Positions 29,406 through 39,156 are shown, counted from the stretch's first letter. The stretch: DNA of 64,000 nt from Kaistella montana (GCF_024436175.1 NZ_JANFQP010000001.1:930001-994000); one strand, 5' to 3'. A program made the numbers and translations. Notes: generated by a model from the letters alone, not told the origin.

Positions 29406-30215
29406 ATGAAAAAAGTCTCAGCAATCTTTTCCGTAATACTTCTAACTTTTTTTAGTTGCACCAAAACAGAAAAACAGGTTTCTGAATCCTCGACAAAATC
29501 CGATTCTACCAAAATCGTAACAAATATTTTCACAATCGATTCGGTAAAAGTTGATGATTCTTTGAAAATCGATAAAAACCTCACCACAGCATTCAAATCG
29601 AAAATATTGGTTTTTCCTAATATTTCAAACAAAACACTGCTTGACAGCGTATATTCAGCAACCAATATCAAGCTCGACACTTATACTAAGGATCACCTTT
29701 TGCAAGAGCTCCAAAAAAAACAAAACGATTTTTACGAAAATACCAAGGAGTCGCTAAATGATTGGAAACCTGATTTTAAACAAACTTGGGACGAAACTTC
29801 GAGTATGAAACTATTTTCCACACAAGGTAATTACATGACGATACAATATACTGGAAGTGGCTATACCGGCGGTGCCCACGGATATTATAATGAAATTTAT
29901 AAAGTATTTGATGTAAGTAACCATAAAACCATTCAGATTTCAGATCTCATCATCAATCAAGATCCGAAAATATGGAATCGAATTTTGATGACTAATTTCC
30001 TTGAAAACGACCTTGAGAAAAAACAAGCAGAAATGCTTTTGGTAAAAGAAATTCCCCTCAATAGAAATTTTTATTTCGACAAAGACAATTTGTACTTTCT
30101 ATACAACCAATACGAAATTGCAGCTTATGCAGCCGGTCCGGTGCTCATCAAAATTCCGTACACAGAAATAAAACCGTTCTTAAATCCTGATTTTAAAGCA
30201 AAAATGAATCTTTAA
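29406..30215 (+). CDS. DUF3298/RsiV-like lipoprotein
   Basis: A 269-residue lipoprotein (lipobox LLTFFSC after a hydrophobic leader). After a Ser/Thr/Lys-rich linker it contains a PdaC/DUF4163-like region and then a DUF3298 domain, recognised by GSGYTGGAHGYYNEIYKVFD and the following TIQISDLI. In RsiV-type proteins this fold binds lysozyme or cell-wall fragments; whether this one does is unknown. It is flanked by terminators and is probably monocistronic. Confidence 0.8.
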   Translation: MKKVSAIFSVILLTFFSCTKTEKQVSESSTKSDSTKIVTNIFTIDSVKVDDSLKIDKNLTTAFKSKILVFPNISNKTLLDSVYSATNIKLDTYTKDHLLQELQKKQNDFYENTKESLNDWKPDFKQTWDETSSMKLFSTQGNYMTIQYTGSGYTGGAHGYYNEIYKVFDVSNHKTIQISDLIINQDPKIWNRILMTNFLENDLEKKQAEMLLVKEIPLNRNFYFDKDNLYFLYNQYEIAAYAAGPVLIKIPYTEIKPFLNPDFKAKMNL

Positions 30216-30229
30216 TAAATATTTAATCC

Positions 30230-30252
30230 GCCGGAAAATAATCCGGCTTTTT
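30230..30252 (+). terminator. Terminator after the DUF3298 gene
   Basis: GCCGGA / TCCGGC hairpin with a six-base loop, followed by TTTTT. It lies directly upstream of the lipid kinase start. Confidence 0.8.
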
Positions 30253-30254
30253 GT

Positions 30255-30262
30255 TATTTTTG
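30255..30262 (+). promoter_or_regulatory. -7-like element (TATTTTTG) of the lipid kinase gene
   Basis: TAnnTTTG match ending four bases before the ATG at 30267. It partly merges with the T-tail of the terminator, so it is less certain than the others. Confidence 0.4.
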
Positions 30263-30266
30263 TCCC

Positions 30267-31118
30267 ATGGAAAAAGTCGCCTTCATCATCAACCCATTTT
30301 CAGCGAAAAAAAATTATCAACCTTTTCTGGATGCGCTCCAAAAAAAAGTTGAAAATCCGCTTTATTATATTTCTGAATCCATTGAAGGAACATTTGATTT
30401 TATTCATCAAAACTTTGATCAAGTCGATATTTTCGTGGCAGTTGGTGGCGACGGAACGATTTCTACCGTTGCACAAAAATTAATTAATACTGAAAAAATT
30501 CTGGCAATTTTTCCGGCTGGTTCAGGCAATGGGTTTTCAAATGAAACCAATTTTCACAAAAATCTTGATGAACTTTTAGATAAAATTAAAGCCAAAAAAT
30601 CCCGAAATATTGATACTTTTTTAGTGAATGAAAAACTTTCGATTAATGTTTCAGGAACGGGATTCGACGGAAAAGTGGTCAAGGAATTTGAAAAAACGGA
30701 GCGCGGTTTCAAAAATTACATCAAAGTTTCTATCCAAACTTTTTTTAATTACAAACCCATCAAAGTAAAATTCATCACTGAAAATTTCAAGCAATACAAC
30801 GGAAAATATTTAATGTTGAATATCGCAAACACCCGCCAATTCGGGAATAATGCGTACATCGCACCGAAAGCTAGCAAAAGCGATGGTTTGGTTGACTTGG
30901 TTTTGGTGAAAAAATTTCCACTTACTTATTCGCCATTTTTCGCTTTCCGAATGTTCACAAAACGACTAAAAGACGACGATTACGTCACTTACCTACCCGT
31001 TTCGGAAATCGAATTTAAAGTTTCCACCAAAAACTGGCATCTCGATGGGGAATTCAACAAGATAAAATCTCCAATTCACATCAAAGTTTTGCCAAAAAGT
31101 TTGAGAATTTTGATTTAA
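30267..31118 (+). CDS. Diacylglycerol kinase-family lipid kinase
   Basis: A 283-residue YegS/LCB5-type kinase. The N-terminal nucleotide-binding domain has VAVGGDGTISTVAQKL and the FPAGSGNGFSN loop; the C-terminal beta-sandwich domain ends with the DGE motif (HLDGEF). It phosphorylates a lipid hydroxyl, possibly of diacylglycerol or a sphingoid base; sphingolipids occur in many Bacteroidota. Substrate is unresolved. Confidence 0.88.
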   Translation: MEKVAFIINPFSAKKNYQPFLDALQKKVENPLYYISESIEGTFDFIHQNFDQVDIFVAVGGDGTISTVAQKLINTEKILAIFPAGSGNGFSNETNFHKNLDELLDKIKAKKSRNIDTFLVNEKLSINVSGTGFDGKVVKEFEKTERGFKNYIKVSIQTFFNYKPIKVKFITENFKQYNGKYLMLNIANTRQFGNNAYIAPKASKSDGLVDLVLVKKFPLTYSPFFAFRMFTKRLKDDDYVTYLPVSEIEFKVSTKNWHLDGEFNKIKSPIHIKVLPKSLRILI

Positions 31119-31134
31119 CTATTTAAAAAATCAC

Positions 31135-32820
31135 TTACTCAGCAGCTACCGAATCGTCGCCACGTCCGTCTGCTACTGCAGTTGCATTTCCGTTTTCGTT
31201 GATTACAATCATTTCGGTTTTCCCGATTTGGGTAATTCTGTCGAATTTATAATTTTTACTTTCTAAATCCTTAATAGTAGTTTCAGGAAAGCCTTTTTCC
31301 ACAGCAATCGTTTCTGGAAGCCATTGATGGTGAAATTTCGGAGCATTTACTGATAAATTTGGGCTCAGTTTAAAATCAAGAACATTCACGATCGATTGAT
31401 AAACCGAAGTCGGAATTGTAGTTCCACCTGGTGTTCCCACCACGATGTAAGGTTTTCCGTTTTTCAAAACAATCGTTGGTGTCATCGAGGAAAGCATTCT
31501 TTTTCCAGGTTCAATTTTATTGGCTTCACCACCAACTGCTCCGAACATATTTGGAACGCCTGGTTTTATGGAGAAATCGTCCATTTCATTATTTAAGAAA
31601 AATCCGGCTCCTGCAACAACCACTTTGCTTCCGTAATATCCGTTTAATGTAGTAGTAATCGCTACTGCATTGCCCTCTTTGTCAATAATAGAAATATGAG
31701 TAGTTTCTGTAGATTCTTTCGGTTGAGGAATAATTTTGCCAACTTCCGAACTTGGTGTTGCCAGATTTTTGTTGAAAGATTTCCAACGGTTTTTCAAATA
31801 AGAATCGGAAATCAGCATTTGAGTTTTATCATCAATAAAGTTCGGATCTCCCATGAATTCGGCTCTATCAGCATAAGCTCTTCTCTCAGCTTCCACCATA
31901 ATCTGAACAGCTTCCGCAGAATTTTGCTGATATTTTTCGAGGTTTTCATAGCTCGCCATTTTCAGCATTTGCGCCAATAAAATTCCGCCACTTGAAGGCA
32001 AAGGCATCGAAACGATTTCATTTCCTTTATAATCAAAAACGATAGGTTTTCTTTCGGCAACTTTATAATTTTTTAAATCATTTAAAGTAATGATTCCGTT
32101 TCCGCGTTTCATTTCGGCAACGATTAGCTCAGCGGTTTTACCTTCGTAGAATCCTTTTTCACCGTATTTTTGAATTCTTTTTAGGGTTTCTGCCAAATCT
32201 TTTTGAACCAAAATATCGCCTTGTTTCCAAGGTTCAGTTTTTTGGAAAACCGATTTTATTTTATTGTGCTCATTAAAATGTTTCATTTGATCATTCAACA
32301 AACTGGCTTCTTTTTCGGTAATGGCAAAACCTTGCTCAGCCAAGTCTATCGCAGGTTGAATCAACTTTTCCATCGGAAGTTTTGCATGTTTCAATGTCGC
32401 GTAAAATCCAGCGATCGAACCCGGAACACCGGCGGCTAATCGTCCGTATTGCGAAAGCGTGGTATTTGCTTTTCCGTTTTTGTCGAGATACATATCTCTA
32501 GAAGTCTTTGCAGGAGCCGTTTCTCTAAAATCGATTGTAAATTGTTCGCCGTTATTTTTTACACCCACCAAAAAACCACCGCCACCGATGTTTCCGGCTT
32601 GCGGATAAACAACCGCCAACGCGTATTGTGTTGCAATGGCAGCATCAAAAGCATTACCTCCCATTTTCATCATTTTTGCGCCGGCTTCACTTGCGAGTGG
32701 ATGTGCGGAAACTACCAATCCTTTATTTTGAGTATGGATTTCTTTAATAATATTAAAATCGGTAAACTGTGCAAAAACAGCATTCGCAGAAAATACAAGT
32801 AGGAAAAGTGATTTTTTCAT
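31135..32820 (-). CDS. ggt: Gamma-glutamyltransferase
   Basis: A 561-residue exported enzyme (signal peptide MKKSLFLLVFSANAVFAQ). It hydrolyses or transfers the gamma-glutamyl group of glutathione and related compounds and is normally autocleaved into two subunits. The autocleavage/catalytic Thr is in ESTETTHISIID. Other family motifs are the Arg-containing FRETAP segment, PLPSSGG and GTPGGTTIPTS. The length is normal and no lesion is seen. Confidence 0.95.
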   Translation of the reverse strand: MKKSLFLLVFSANAVFAQFTDFNIIKEIHTQNKGLVVSAHPLASEAGAKMMKMGGNAFDAAIATQYALAVVYPQAGNIGGGGFLVGVKNNGEQFTIDFRETAPAKTSRDMYLDKNGKANTTLSQYGRLAAGVPGSIAGFYATLKHAKLPMEKLIQPAIDLAEQGFAITEKEASLLNDQMKHFNEHNKIKSVFQKTEPWKQGDILVQKDLAETLKRIQKYGEKGFYEGKTAELIVAEMKRGNGIITLNDLKNYKVAERKPIVFDYKGNEIVSMPLPSSGGILLAQMLKMASYENLEKYQQNSAEAVQIMVEAERRAYADRAEFMGDPNFIDDKTQMLISDSYLKNRWKSFNKNLATPSSEVGKIIPQPKESTETTHISIIDKEGNAVAITTTLNGYYGSKVVVAGAGFFLNNEMDDFSIKPGVPNMFGAVGGEANKIEPGKRMLSSMTPTIVLKNGKPYIVVGTPGGTTIPTSVYQSIVNVLDFKLSPNLSVNAPKFHHQWLPETIAVEKGFPETTIKDLESKNYKFDRITQIGKTEMIVINENGNATAVADGRGDDSVAAE

Positions 32821-32940
32821 AATGGAAATTTCAACAAAAATACGGAAAAAAGGACTTTACGATCAAATATTGCAGTAGAATAAAGGTTAAATATTGATAA
32901 TTATTTACAAGTTTCATCATGGGAAATTGCTTAAAATTTT

Positions 32941-32948
32941 TAAATTTG
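32941..32948 (+). promoter_or_regulatory. -7 promoter element (TAAATTTG) of the threonine dehydrogenase gene
   Basis: TAnnTTTG match 26 bases before the ATG at 32975. Confidence 0.5.
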
Positions 32949-32974
32949 CTTAACTATAAATCTAAATTCAAAAA

Positions 32975-33937
32975 ATGGAATCCTACACGGAAAAAATTCT
33001 TATCACTGGCGCTCTTGGACAAATTGGTACAGAACTCACCAATCGCTTGGTTAAAATTCATGGTGCTGAAAACGTAGTTGCTTCCGGCCTTGATCGCTGG
33101 GACAAAAATCTTACTTCAGCCGGATTTTATGAAAGAATGGACGTAAGCAACACCCAACTGGTTCGCCAAATTGTGAAAGATTATGAAATCACCACAGTTT
33201 ATCATTTGGCTTCTTTACTTTCCGGAACTTCCGAAAAACAGCCACTTTTCGCCTGGAAATTGAATGTAGAACCTTTGCTGAATTTCTGCGAAATGGCAAG
33301 AGAAGGAATGTTGAAGAAAGTTTTCTGGCCAAGTTCTATCGCCGTGTTCGGAAAAGGAATTCCTAAAGAAAATGTAGGTCAGGATGTGGTTTTGAACCCA
33401 ACAACCGTTTATGGAATTTCGAAAATGGCCGGTGAAAAATGGTGCGAATATTATCACGATAAATTTGGAGTGGATGTGAGAAGCATCCGATATCCCGGTT
33501 TGATTTCCTGGAAAACCCCTGCAGGTGGCGGGACAACCGATTATGCAGTAGAAATTTTTTACGAAGCAGTTGAACAAGGAAAATACACCAGTTTTATTTC
33601 CGAAAACACGGCAATGCCGATGCTTTACATGGATGACGCCATCAATGCAACTTTGAAATTAATGGAAGCTCCGAAAGAAAATTTAACCGTTCACAGCTCA
33701 TATAATTTGGGTGGTTTATCTTTTACACCGAAAGAATTAGCTGAAGAAATCAAAAAAGAAATGCCAGATTTTGAAATTGATTATCAACCGGATTTCAGAC
33801 AGGCAATTGCTGATTCTTGGCCGGCTTCAATCGATGATTCTATCGCGAAAAAAGATTGGGGATTATCTTACGATTTCGACATCACTGCGATGACCAAAGA
33901 CATGCTGAAAAATCTGAAAGTAAAACTTGTTAAATAA
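32975..33937 (+). CDS. L-threonine 3-dehydrogenase (short-chain dehydrogenase type)
   Basis: A 320-residue extended SDR enzyme. The NAD-binding motif is ITGALGQIGTEL, Ser/Tyr-Lys catalysis is in SSIAVFG and TVYGISKMAGE, and YPGLISWKTPAGGGTTDYAV matches the threonine dehydrogenases of flavobacteria and animals rather than E. coli Tdh. It oxidises threonine to 2-amino-3-ketobutyrate. The partner lyase gene (kbl) is not adjacent. The downstream gene starts six bases after its stop. Confidence 0.9.
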   Translation: MESYTEKILITGALGQIGTELTNRLVKIHGAENVVASGLDRWDKNLTSAGFYERMDVSNTQLVRQIVKDYEITTVYHLASLLSGTSEKQPLFAWKLNVEPLLNFCEMAREGMLKKVFWPSSIAVFGKGIPKENVGQDVVLNPTTVYGISKMAGEKWCEYYHDKFGVDVRSIRYPGLISWKTPAGGGTTDYAVEIFYEAVEQGKYTSFISENTAMPMLYMDDAINATLKLMEAPKENLTVHSSYNLGGLSFTPKELAEEIKKEMPDFEIDYQPDFRQAIADSWPASIDDSIAKKDWGLSYDFDITAMTKDMLKNLKVKLVK

Positions 33938-33943
33938 TTTTTA

Positions 33944-34696
33944 ATGATTTTATTAACTTTCAACATCATTAATCATCATCGGAAATTCAGAAAAAACGAG
34001 CAGATTAGTGATGACGAAATTTTAAAAATCACTGAAAACAACGTCTCTTCAATTCTCCGGATTTTAGAAAACCATCATATATTGGCTTCATTTTTCATTG
34101 AGATTTCCATCGTTGAGAAACTGAAACCTTTGATTAAGAAAATCGTAAGCAAAGGTCATGAAATTGCTTTATATAACGACAATTCGGAGATTTCAGAAAT
34201 TGAAACAGCCAAAAGAAATACAGAAGATTTTATTGAAAAAATCATCCGAGGCATTCGGCAAAAAGAAGTTAGCATTTCCGTAAATGACCTCAAAAATCTG
34301 GAATTCAGTTATATTTCGAATATCGAAAATGCCAATATCCTTTTTCCCTTCAAAAGATTAAAAAGAAGTACTGAAATTTTCGAAGAAAATGGTGTAAACA
34401 TAATTCCTGAAAGCATTTCTCCTTATTCCCAAATTCCTTATAATGATTTTGTTTTCCAGGTTGTTCCGCTAAAATATTACCAAAATATGGTCGTGGAAAC
34501 ACTCAAAAATGAAGATTTTGTTCTTATTTATTTGAATTCATGGCAGTTTACCGATTTAGAAAAATACCAATTTCAAATTCCTTTTTACAGAAAATACAAT
34601 TCCGGTCGCAAAATGGAAAACAAGTTGGAAAATTTCCTTCAATGGATGAATGAAAATGAATCTGCCTTTTCGAGAATGAAGGATTTTGTGTTTTAA
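33944..34696 (+). CDS. Divergent NodB-like polysaccharide deacetylase, probably inactive
   Basis: A 250-residue protein resembling Bacteroidota NodB-fold deacetylases: it opens MILLTFNIINHH, has SFFIEIS and GHEIALYNDN segments, and ends FLQWMNENES. The canonical catalytic Asp pair in TFDD is replaced by TFNI, and the metal-binding HxxxH is reduced to a single His followed by Tyr. It is therefore probably not a metal-dependent deacetylase, or it is a very divergent one. It follows the threonine dehydrogenase by six bases, likely in one transcript. Confidence 0.6.
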   Translation: MILLTFNIINHHRKFRKNEQISDDEILKITENNVSSILRILENHHILASFFIEISIVEKLKPLIKKIVSKGHEIALYNDNSEISEIETAKRNTEDFIEKIIRGIRQKEVSISVNDLKNLEFSYISNIENANILFPFKRLKRSTEIFEENGVNIIPESISPYSQIPYNDFVFQVVPLKYYQNMVVETLKNEDFVLIYLNSWQFTDLEKYQFQIPFYRKYNSGRKMENKLENFLQWMNENESAFSRMKDFVF

Positions 34697-34760
34697 TTAC
34701 TCTACATCTATTATAAATTGTAATATATTTTTTCTAATTGAAGTTTATTGTATTGAAATA

Positions 34761-34791
34761 TTGTGACTTTGAGAAAAATATATTACTTTTG
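34761..34791 (+). promoter_or_regulatory. Promoter of the rpsF-rpsR-rplI operon
   Basis: TTG (34761-34763), a 20-base spacer and TACTTTTG (34784-34791), a close fit to the Bacteroidota -33/-7 pattern. The predicted leader before rpsF is about 30 bases. Confidence 0.75.
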
Positions 34792-34825
34792 CACCTCGAA
34801 ATAATTAACAAATTTATTTAACATT

Positions 34826-35167
34826 ATGAACAATTACGAAACTGTTTTCATTTTAACTCCCGTTCTATCTGACGCACAGGTGGAGGAAGCAGTAAAAAAA
34901 TTCGAAGATCTTTTGACTTCAAACAATTGCGAAATCGTTGCCAAAGAAAATTGGGGACTTAAGAAATTGGCTTATCCAATCCAATTGAAAAAGAATGGTT
35001 TTTACACTTTAATCGAATTTAAAGGCGAAGGAGCTGTAGTAGCAGATTTAGAACTTGCTTTCAAACGTGACGAGCGAGTAATCCGTTTCTTGACTACTAA
35101 GTTAGACAAACACGCTGTAGAATATGCGGTGACAAGAAGAAACAAAGTAAAAACTGCGAAAGCTTAA
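34826..35167 (+). CDS. rpsF: 30S ribosomal protein S6
   Basis: A 113-residue S6 with the family start [17 protein letters not shown] and the conserved [19 protein letters not shown]. It binds 16S rRNA as a heterodimer with S18, encoded next. First gene of the S6-S18-L9 operon; 25 bases separate it from rpsR. Confidence 0.97.
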   Translation: MNNYETVFILTPVLSDAQVEEAVKKFEDLLTSNNCEIVAKENWGLKKLAYPIQLKKNGFYTLIEFKGEGAVVADLELAFKRDERVIRFLTTKLDKHAVEYAVTRRNKVKTAKA

Positions 35168-35192
35168 TTTAACCCTCTAAAAATTTACAACA

Positions 35193-35495
35193 ATGGCAAT
35201 AGACGATATGGCTAAACAAGCCTCTGCTGGAGGTGAATCTGAAGTAAAATTCCTTACTCCACTAGACATCAACACCAAAACTGATAAAAAATACTGTAGA
35301 TTCAAAAAATACGGAATCAAGCATGTTGATTATAAAGACGAAAAATTCCTTCTTCAGTTCGTAAACGAGCAAGGTAAAATTTTACCAAGAAGATATACAG
35401 GAACTTCTTTGAAATACCAAAGAAAAGTTTCTGCTGCAATCAAAAGAGCAAGACACCTTGCTTTGATGCCTTACGTAGCAGATTTATTAAAATAA
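35193..35495 (+). CDS. rpsR: 30S ribosomal protein S18
   Basis: A 100-residue S18. The conserved core [17 protein letters not shown], then [28 protein letters not shown], is intact. The N-terminal 25 residues ([20 protein letters not shown]) are longer than in E. coli, as usual in Bacteroidota. Partner of S6. Confidence 0.97.
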   Translation: MAIDDMAKQASAGGESEVKFLTPLDINTKTDKKYCRFKKYGIKHVDYKDEKFLLQFVNEQGKILPRRYTGTSLKYQRKVSAAIKRARHLALMPYVADLLK

Positions 35496-35566
35496 TTATT
35501 TAAACAAAATAGTTGTTGGTTGTTTTACAAAAACGCCTAACTTCTAAATAAAAAAGGACAACAACA

Positions 35567-36085
35567 ATGGAAATTATTCTAAAAAAAGACGTAGAAAACT
35601 TAGGATTAGAGTTTGATACAGTAAACGTAAAACCTGGGTATGCAAGAAACTACTTGTTGCCACAAGGTTTAGCGCTTTTGGCTACTCCAAAAAACAAAGC
35701 AAATCTAGAGGCTACTTTAGAAGCTAGAAAAGAAGAAGAAGCTAAATTGATCGCAAACGCAAACGCTATCGTTGAACAATTGAAGAAAACGAACATCACA
35801 ATCGCTACTAAAGTTGGTTCTGGTGATAAACTTTTCGGATCTATCAACAATGCTAACCTTTCTGAAGAATTGGCTAAAGCAGGTGTTGCAGTTGACAAAA
35901 AATACATCAAAATCCCTGGAAACACTATCAAGAGAACAGGTAAAGTAACAGCAATCATCAGACTTCACAGAAATGTAGAACATAACTATGAGTTTGAAAT
36001 CGTTTCTGATGCTCCACCAGCTCCTGTGGCTCCAAAAGCTGCTCCAGCTAAAAAAGTTGAAGAAACTCCTGCTGAAGAAGCATAA
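35567..36085 (+). CDS. rplI: 50S ribosomal protein L9
   Basis: A 172-residue L9. The N-terminal domain (MEIILKKDVENLGLEFDTV, KPGYARNYLLPQGLA) and the long connecting helix are typical. The C-terminal domain is followed by a tail of about 24 residues rich in Ala, Pro, Lys and Glu that standard L9 (about 149 residues) lacks. Last gene of the operon, followed by a strong terminator. Confidence 0.97.
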   Translation: MEIILKKDVENLGLEFDTVNVKPGYARNYLLPQGLALLATPKNKANLEATLEARKEEEAKLIANANAIVEQLKKTNITIATKVGSGDKLFGSINNANLSEELAKAGVAVDKKYIKIPGNTIKRTGKVTAIIRLHRNVEHNYEFEIVSDAPPAPVAPKAAPAKKVEETPAEEA

Positions 36086-36105
36086 GAATTTTCTTTATCA
36101 TATAG

Positions 36106-36137
36106 AATCCGGTAATTTTTTTACCGGATTTTTTTTT
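36106..36137 (+). terminator. rplI operon terminator
   Basis: Perfect AATCCGGTAA / TTACCGGATT stem, five-T loop and T-run. Confidence 0.92.
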
Positions 36138-36183
36138 GCAGTAGATTCTCCTTTCTTAATTTTAAAAATGATAATTTTGTGAT

Positions 36184-37557
36184 ATGCTACAAATCATTGT
36201 TTACGTAAGACAAAGTTTAAAAAAATCATTTGACAATCTCCACAACGAAAAACTGAAAAACAATCTGTTGCAGGCGATTCCGTTTTGGATTGCTTCCTTG
36301 ATTACCGGAGTTTTTGCAGTGTTGTATGCCAAAATATTCACTTGGGGCGAAGAACTTATGAACTTTATTTTCAATTGGAATCCGTTGATGATTTTCATCA
36401 TCGCACCTGTAGGTTTTATCGTTTCGTGGTGGCTCATCAAAGAATTTGCACCCTATGCGAAAGGCAGCGGAATTCCTCAAGTAATGGCAGCTGTAGAACT
36501 GGCAAACCCAAAAGAAAATAGAAAAATCCGTCAATTATTAAGCTTAAAAATCATTGTTTTTAAAGTTTTATCCAGTGTCGCCCTCGTCATTGGTGGCGGC
36601 GCAGTTGGTCGAGAAGGCCCGACGATTCAAATTGCCGGTTCCGTTTTCAGAAAAGTCAACGAATATCTTCCCGATTGGTGGCCAAAAATTTCAAAGAAAA
36701 ACATGATTATGACAGGTGCTGCAGCCGGTCTTTCCGCAGCTTTCAATACCCCTTTGGGAGGAATTGTATTCGCTGTGGAAGAACTTGCGAAAACACACAT
36801 CAACTATTTTAAAACGGCACTTTTCACAGCGGTAATTATTGCAGGTTTAATGGCTCAAACTTTAGCTGGTTCTTATCTTTATCTGGGTTATCCTAAAACT
36901 TCTGATGTTGGATTATCAATCATGTTTCCCGTCATTTTAGTAGCCGGAGTTTCAGGGATTTTTGCTAGTCAACTTTCTGTTTTGATGTTGAGCATCAACA
37001 AATGGAAAAAGAGACTTAAAACCGATACAGCAAACATCATTTTTCTTATCATTTCAGCATTAATAATCGCCTCACTCGCCTATTTTGTGAACCGTGAAAT
37101 ATTAGGTTCCGGAAAAGCAATTATGGAGCGAACCCTCTTTACCCAAGACAAGCACGAAGATTGGTACATTCCTATTTTCCGAATGATTGGCCCAGCTTTA
37201 TCTTTTACATCAGGAGGTGCAGGTGGAATTTTTGCTCCTGCTCTTTCAGCCGGAGCCAGTATCGGATCGGTAATTTCAGGATGGATTCATCTTTCTCCGA
37301 ATGAAACCAACGTGGTCATTCTTGCCGGAATGGTCGCCTTTCTTACAGGAATTACCCGCGCTCCTTTTACCTCAGCAATCATCGTTCTCGAAATGACCGA
37401 TCGACATTCTTTAATTTTTCATTTAATGCTTGCAGGAATGGTTTCTTCATTGATTTCATTAATGGTAAGCAGAAAATCACTTTACGATTCTTTGAAAATT
37501 TCTTATCTGGAAGAAATTCGCAGCAATGAAGAACTCAATAAAAAATCCGATAAATAA
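36184..37557 (+). CDS. ClC-family chloride channel/transporter
   Basis: A 457-residue membrane protein with the ClC selectivity-filter motifs GSGIPQ, GREGPTIQ (with the gating Glu) and GGIFAPALSAGAS. The external gating Glu suggests a Cl-/H+ exchanger like E. coli ClcA rather than a pure channel. It has no CBS domains. The gene ends inside its own terminator stem. Confidence 0.9.
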   Translation: MLQIIVYVRQSLKKSFDNLHNEKLKNNLLQAIPFWIASLITGVFAVLYAKIFTWGEELMNFIFNWNPLMIFIIAPVGFIVSWWLIKEFAPYAKGSGIPQVMAAVELANPKENRKIRQLLSLKIIVFKVLSSVALVIGGGAVGREGPTIQIAGSVFRKVNEYLPDWWPKISKKNMIMTGAAAGLSAAFNTPLGGIVFAVEELAKTHINYFKTALFTAVIIAGLMAQTLAGSYLYLGYPKTSDVGLSIMFPVILVAGVSGIFASQLSVLMLSINKWKKRLKTDTANIIFLIISALIIASLAYFVNREILGSGKAIMERTLFTQDKHEDWYIPIFRMIGPALSFTSGGAGGIFAPALSAGASIGSVISGWIHLSPNETNVVILAGMVAFLTGITRAPFTSAIIVLEMTDRHSLIFHLMLAGMVSSLISLMVSRKSLYDSLKISYLEEIRSNEELNKKSDK

Positions 37558-37572
37558 TTTTATCGGATTTTT
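37541..37572 (+). terminator. Terminator overlapping the ClC stop codon
   Basis: AAAAATCCGATAAA / TTTATCGGATTTTT, 14-bp perfect stem with a four-base loop. The TAA stop codon is within the loop side of the stem. Confidence 0.9.
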
Positions 37573-37584
37573 TATTCGTTTTAA

Positions 37585-39105
37585 TTAATAAGTTGTTGAT
37601 TTTTGTTTTACATTCCCTAAAATATCCGGGAAATAAACATCCGAAAGGTGCTCAAACTCATCTCCCCGCATAAACATTGAGGCATCAACTTGATCATAAG
37701 AATCTTTTCCTGCGGCAGCAATCAATTCATTGCAAGTGTGCAAAGTATTCTTATGGAAATGATAAACTCTTTCGCTTTTATCGGTTACATCAAGCCCTTT
37801 GATGAGCATTTTATCTTGGGTAGCAACTCCGGTCGGGCAATTATTGGTATTACATCTTAACGCCTGGATACAGCCCAAAGCAAACATAAATCCTCTTGCA
37901 TTATTACACATATCCGCTCCCATCGCAACGGCACGGAGAATATCTAAACTCGTCAACACTTTTCCACTTGCTATCACTCGAAGTTTGTTTCGAAGATTAA
38001 AGTTGTTCAAAGTTCTATTCACAAAAATCAAAGCAGGTTCCAAAGGCATTCCCACTCCATCCGAAAATTCTGGTGGAGCAGCTCCAGTTCCTCCTTCCGC
38101 ACCATCGATGGTAATGAAATCTGGATAAATTTTCAGCACATTCATCTGAACGCAAATATCTTCAAATTCTTTAGTATCACCGATACAAAGTTTGAATCCT
38201 ACAGGTTTTCCACCTGATAATTCTCTCAATTCCTGAACGAATTTCAGCAATCCAGCCGCATCTGAAAATGCAGAATGCGACGGTGGAGAAATAATCGTAA
38301 GTCCGGGTTGTACGTGGCGAATTGCAGCGATTTCCGGAGTGTTTTTAGATCCTGGTAAAACTCCACCATGACCAGGTTTTGCACCTTGAGAAAGTTTAAT
38401 TTCAATCATTTTCACATTCGGAATGGTGGCATTTTTCTTGAAAATTTCTGGTGAAAATCTTCCTTGTTCGTCTCTACAACCGAAATATCCGGTTCCGATT
38501 TGCCAGCAAAGATCGCCTCCTTCTAAGTGATATGGGGAAATTCCTCCTTCACCAGTGTTGTGATAAAATCTTCCTTTTTTTGCGCCTCTATTTAATGAAA
38601 TTTGCGCCCGATCACTTAATGATCCGAAACTCATCGCAGAAATATTGAATAAAGAAGCGTGGTATTTTTGGGTACATTGCTCACCTCCAACCCAAACTCT
38701 TGGCAATTCTTCATTGGGAGATTTGGCGTAAATAGAATGTTTAATTCCCTCATATTTACGTTGATTCACTTCTAACTGAGTTCCAAAAGGAACGGTATCA
38801 CTGATATTTTTTGCGCGTCGGTACACTGCGGAACGCTGATTTCTTGGGAAAGGTTTTCCATCGGTTTCTCTTTCGATGAAATACTGTTGCATCTCTGGTG
38901 AAATTCCTTCAAAAAAATACCGAAAATACCCAATTACAGGGAAGTTTCTAAGAATGGCATGTTTGGTTTGAAAACAATTGTAAATTCCCAATGCATAAAT
39001 GCAGGTTAATAAAATCGGAATCCAATAATGCGCTTTGATCAACAATGAAGTCGCCCACACCAAAATAAGTATCACGATTCCCCAGTTAATGAATTTGTCT
39101 CTCAT
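37585..39105 (-). CDS. Membrane-anchored FMN-binding glutamate synthase-like protein
   Basis: A 506-residue protein with two N-terminal hydrophobic helices (residues 6-50) and then the FMN-binding glutamate synthase domain: PGHGGVLPGSKNT, TIDGAEGGTGAAPPEF, and the cysteine cluster CIQALRCNTNNCPTG expected to hold a 3Fe-4S centre. It lacks the amidotransferase domain of GltB. The start at 39105 is chosen over 39174 because a TAAATTTG element lies between (39133-39140). The true reaction of these stand-alone GltB-like membrane proteins is not known to me. Confidence 0.8.
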   Translation of the reverse strand: MRDKFINWGIVILILVWATSLLIKAHYWIPILLTCIYALGIYNCFQTKHAILRNFPVIGYFRYFFEGISPEMQQYFIERETDGKPFPRNQRSAVYRRAKNISDTVPFGTQLEVNQRKYEGIKHSIYAKSPNEELPRVWVGGEQCTQKYHASLFNISAMSFGSLSDRAQISLNRGAKKGRFYHNTGEGGISPYHLEGGDLCWQIGTGYFGCRDEQGRFSPEIFKKNATIPNVKMIEIKLSQGAKPGHGGVLPGSKNTPEIAAIRHVQPGLTIISPPSHSAFSDAAGLLKFVQELRELSGGKPVGFKLCIGDTKEFEDICVQMNVLKIYPDFITIDGAEGGTGAAPPEFSDGVGMPLEPALIFVNRTLNNFNLRNKLRVIASGKVLTSLDILRAVAMGADMCNNARGFMFALGCIQALRCNTNNCPTGVATQDKMLIKGLDVTDKSERVYHFHKNTLHTCNELIAAAGKDSYDQVDASMFMRGDEFEHLSDVYFPDILGNVKQKSTTY

Positions 39106-39132
39106 TATATAAAAAAATTTAAGATTGACCTC

Positions 39133-39140
39133 CAAATTTA
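39133..39140 (-). promoter_or_regulatory. -7 promoter element (TAAATTTG) of the glutamate synthase-like gene
   Basis: TAnnTTTG match about 27 bases upstream of the ATG at 39105 and after the terminator of the glucan locus. It fixes the start. Confidence 0.55.
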
Positions 39141-39156
39141 GGAATAATAACCCAAC

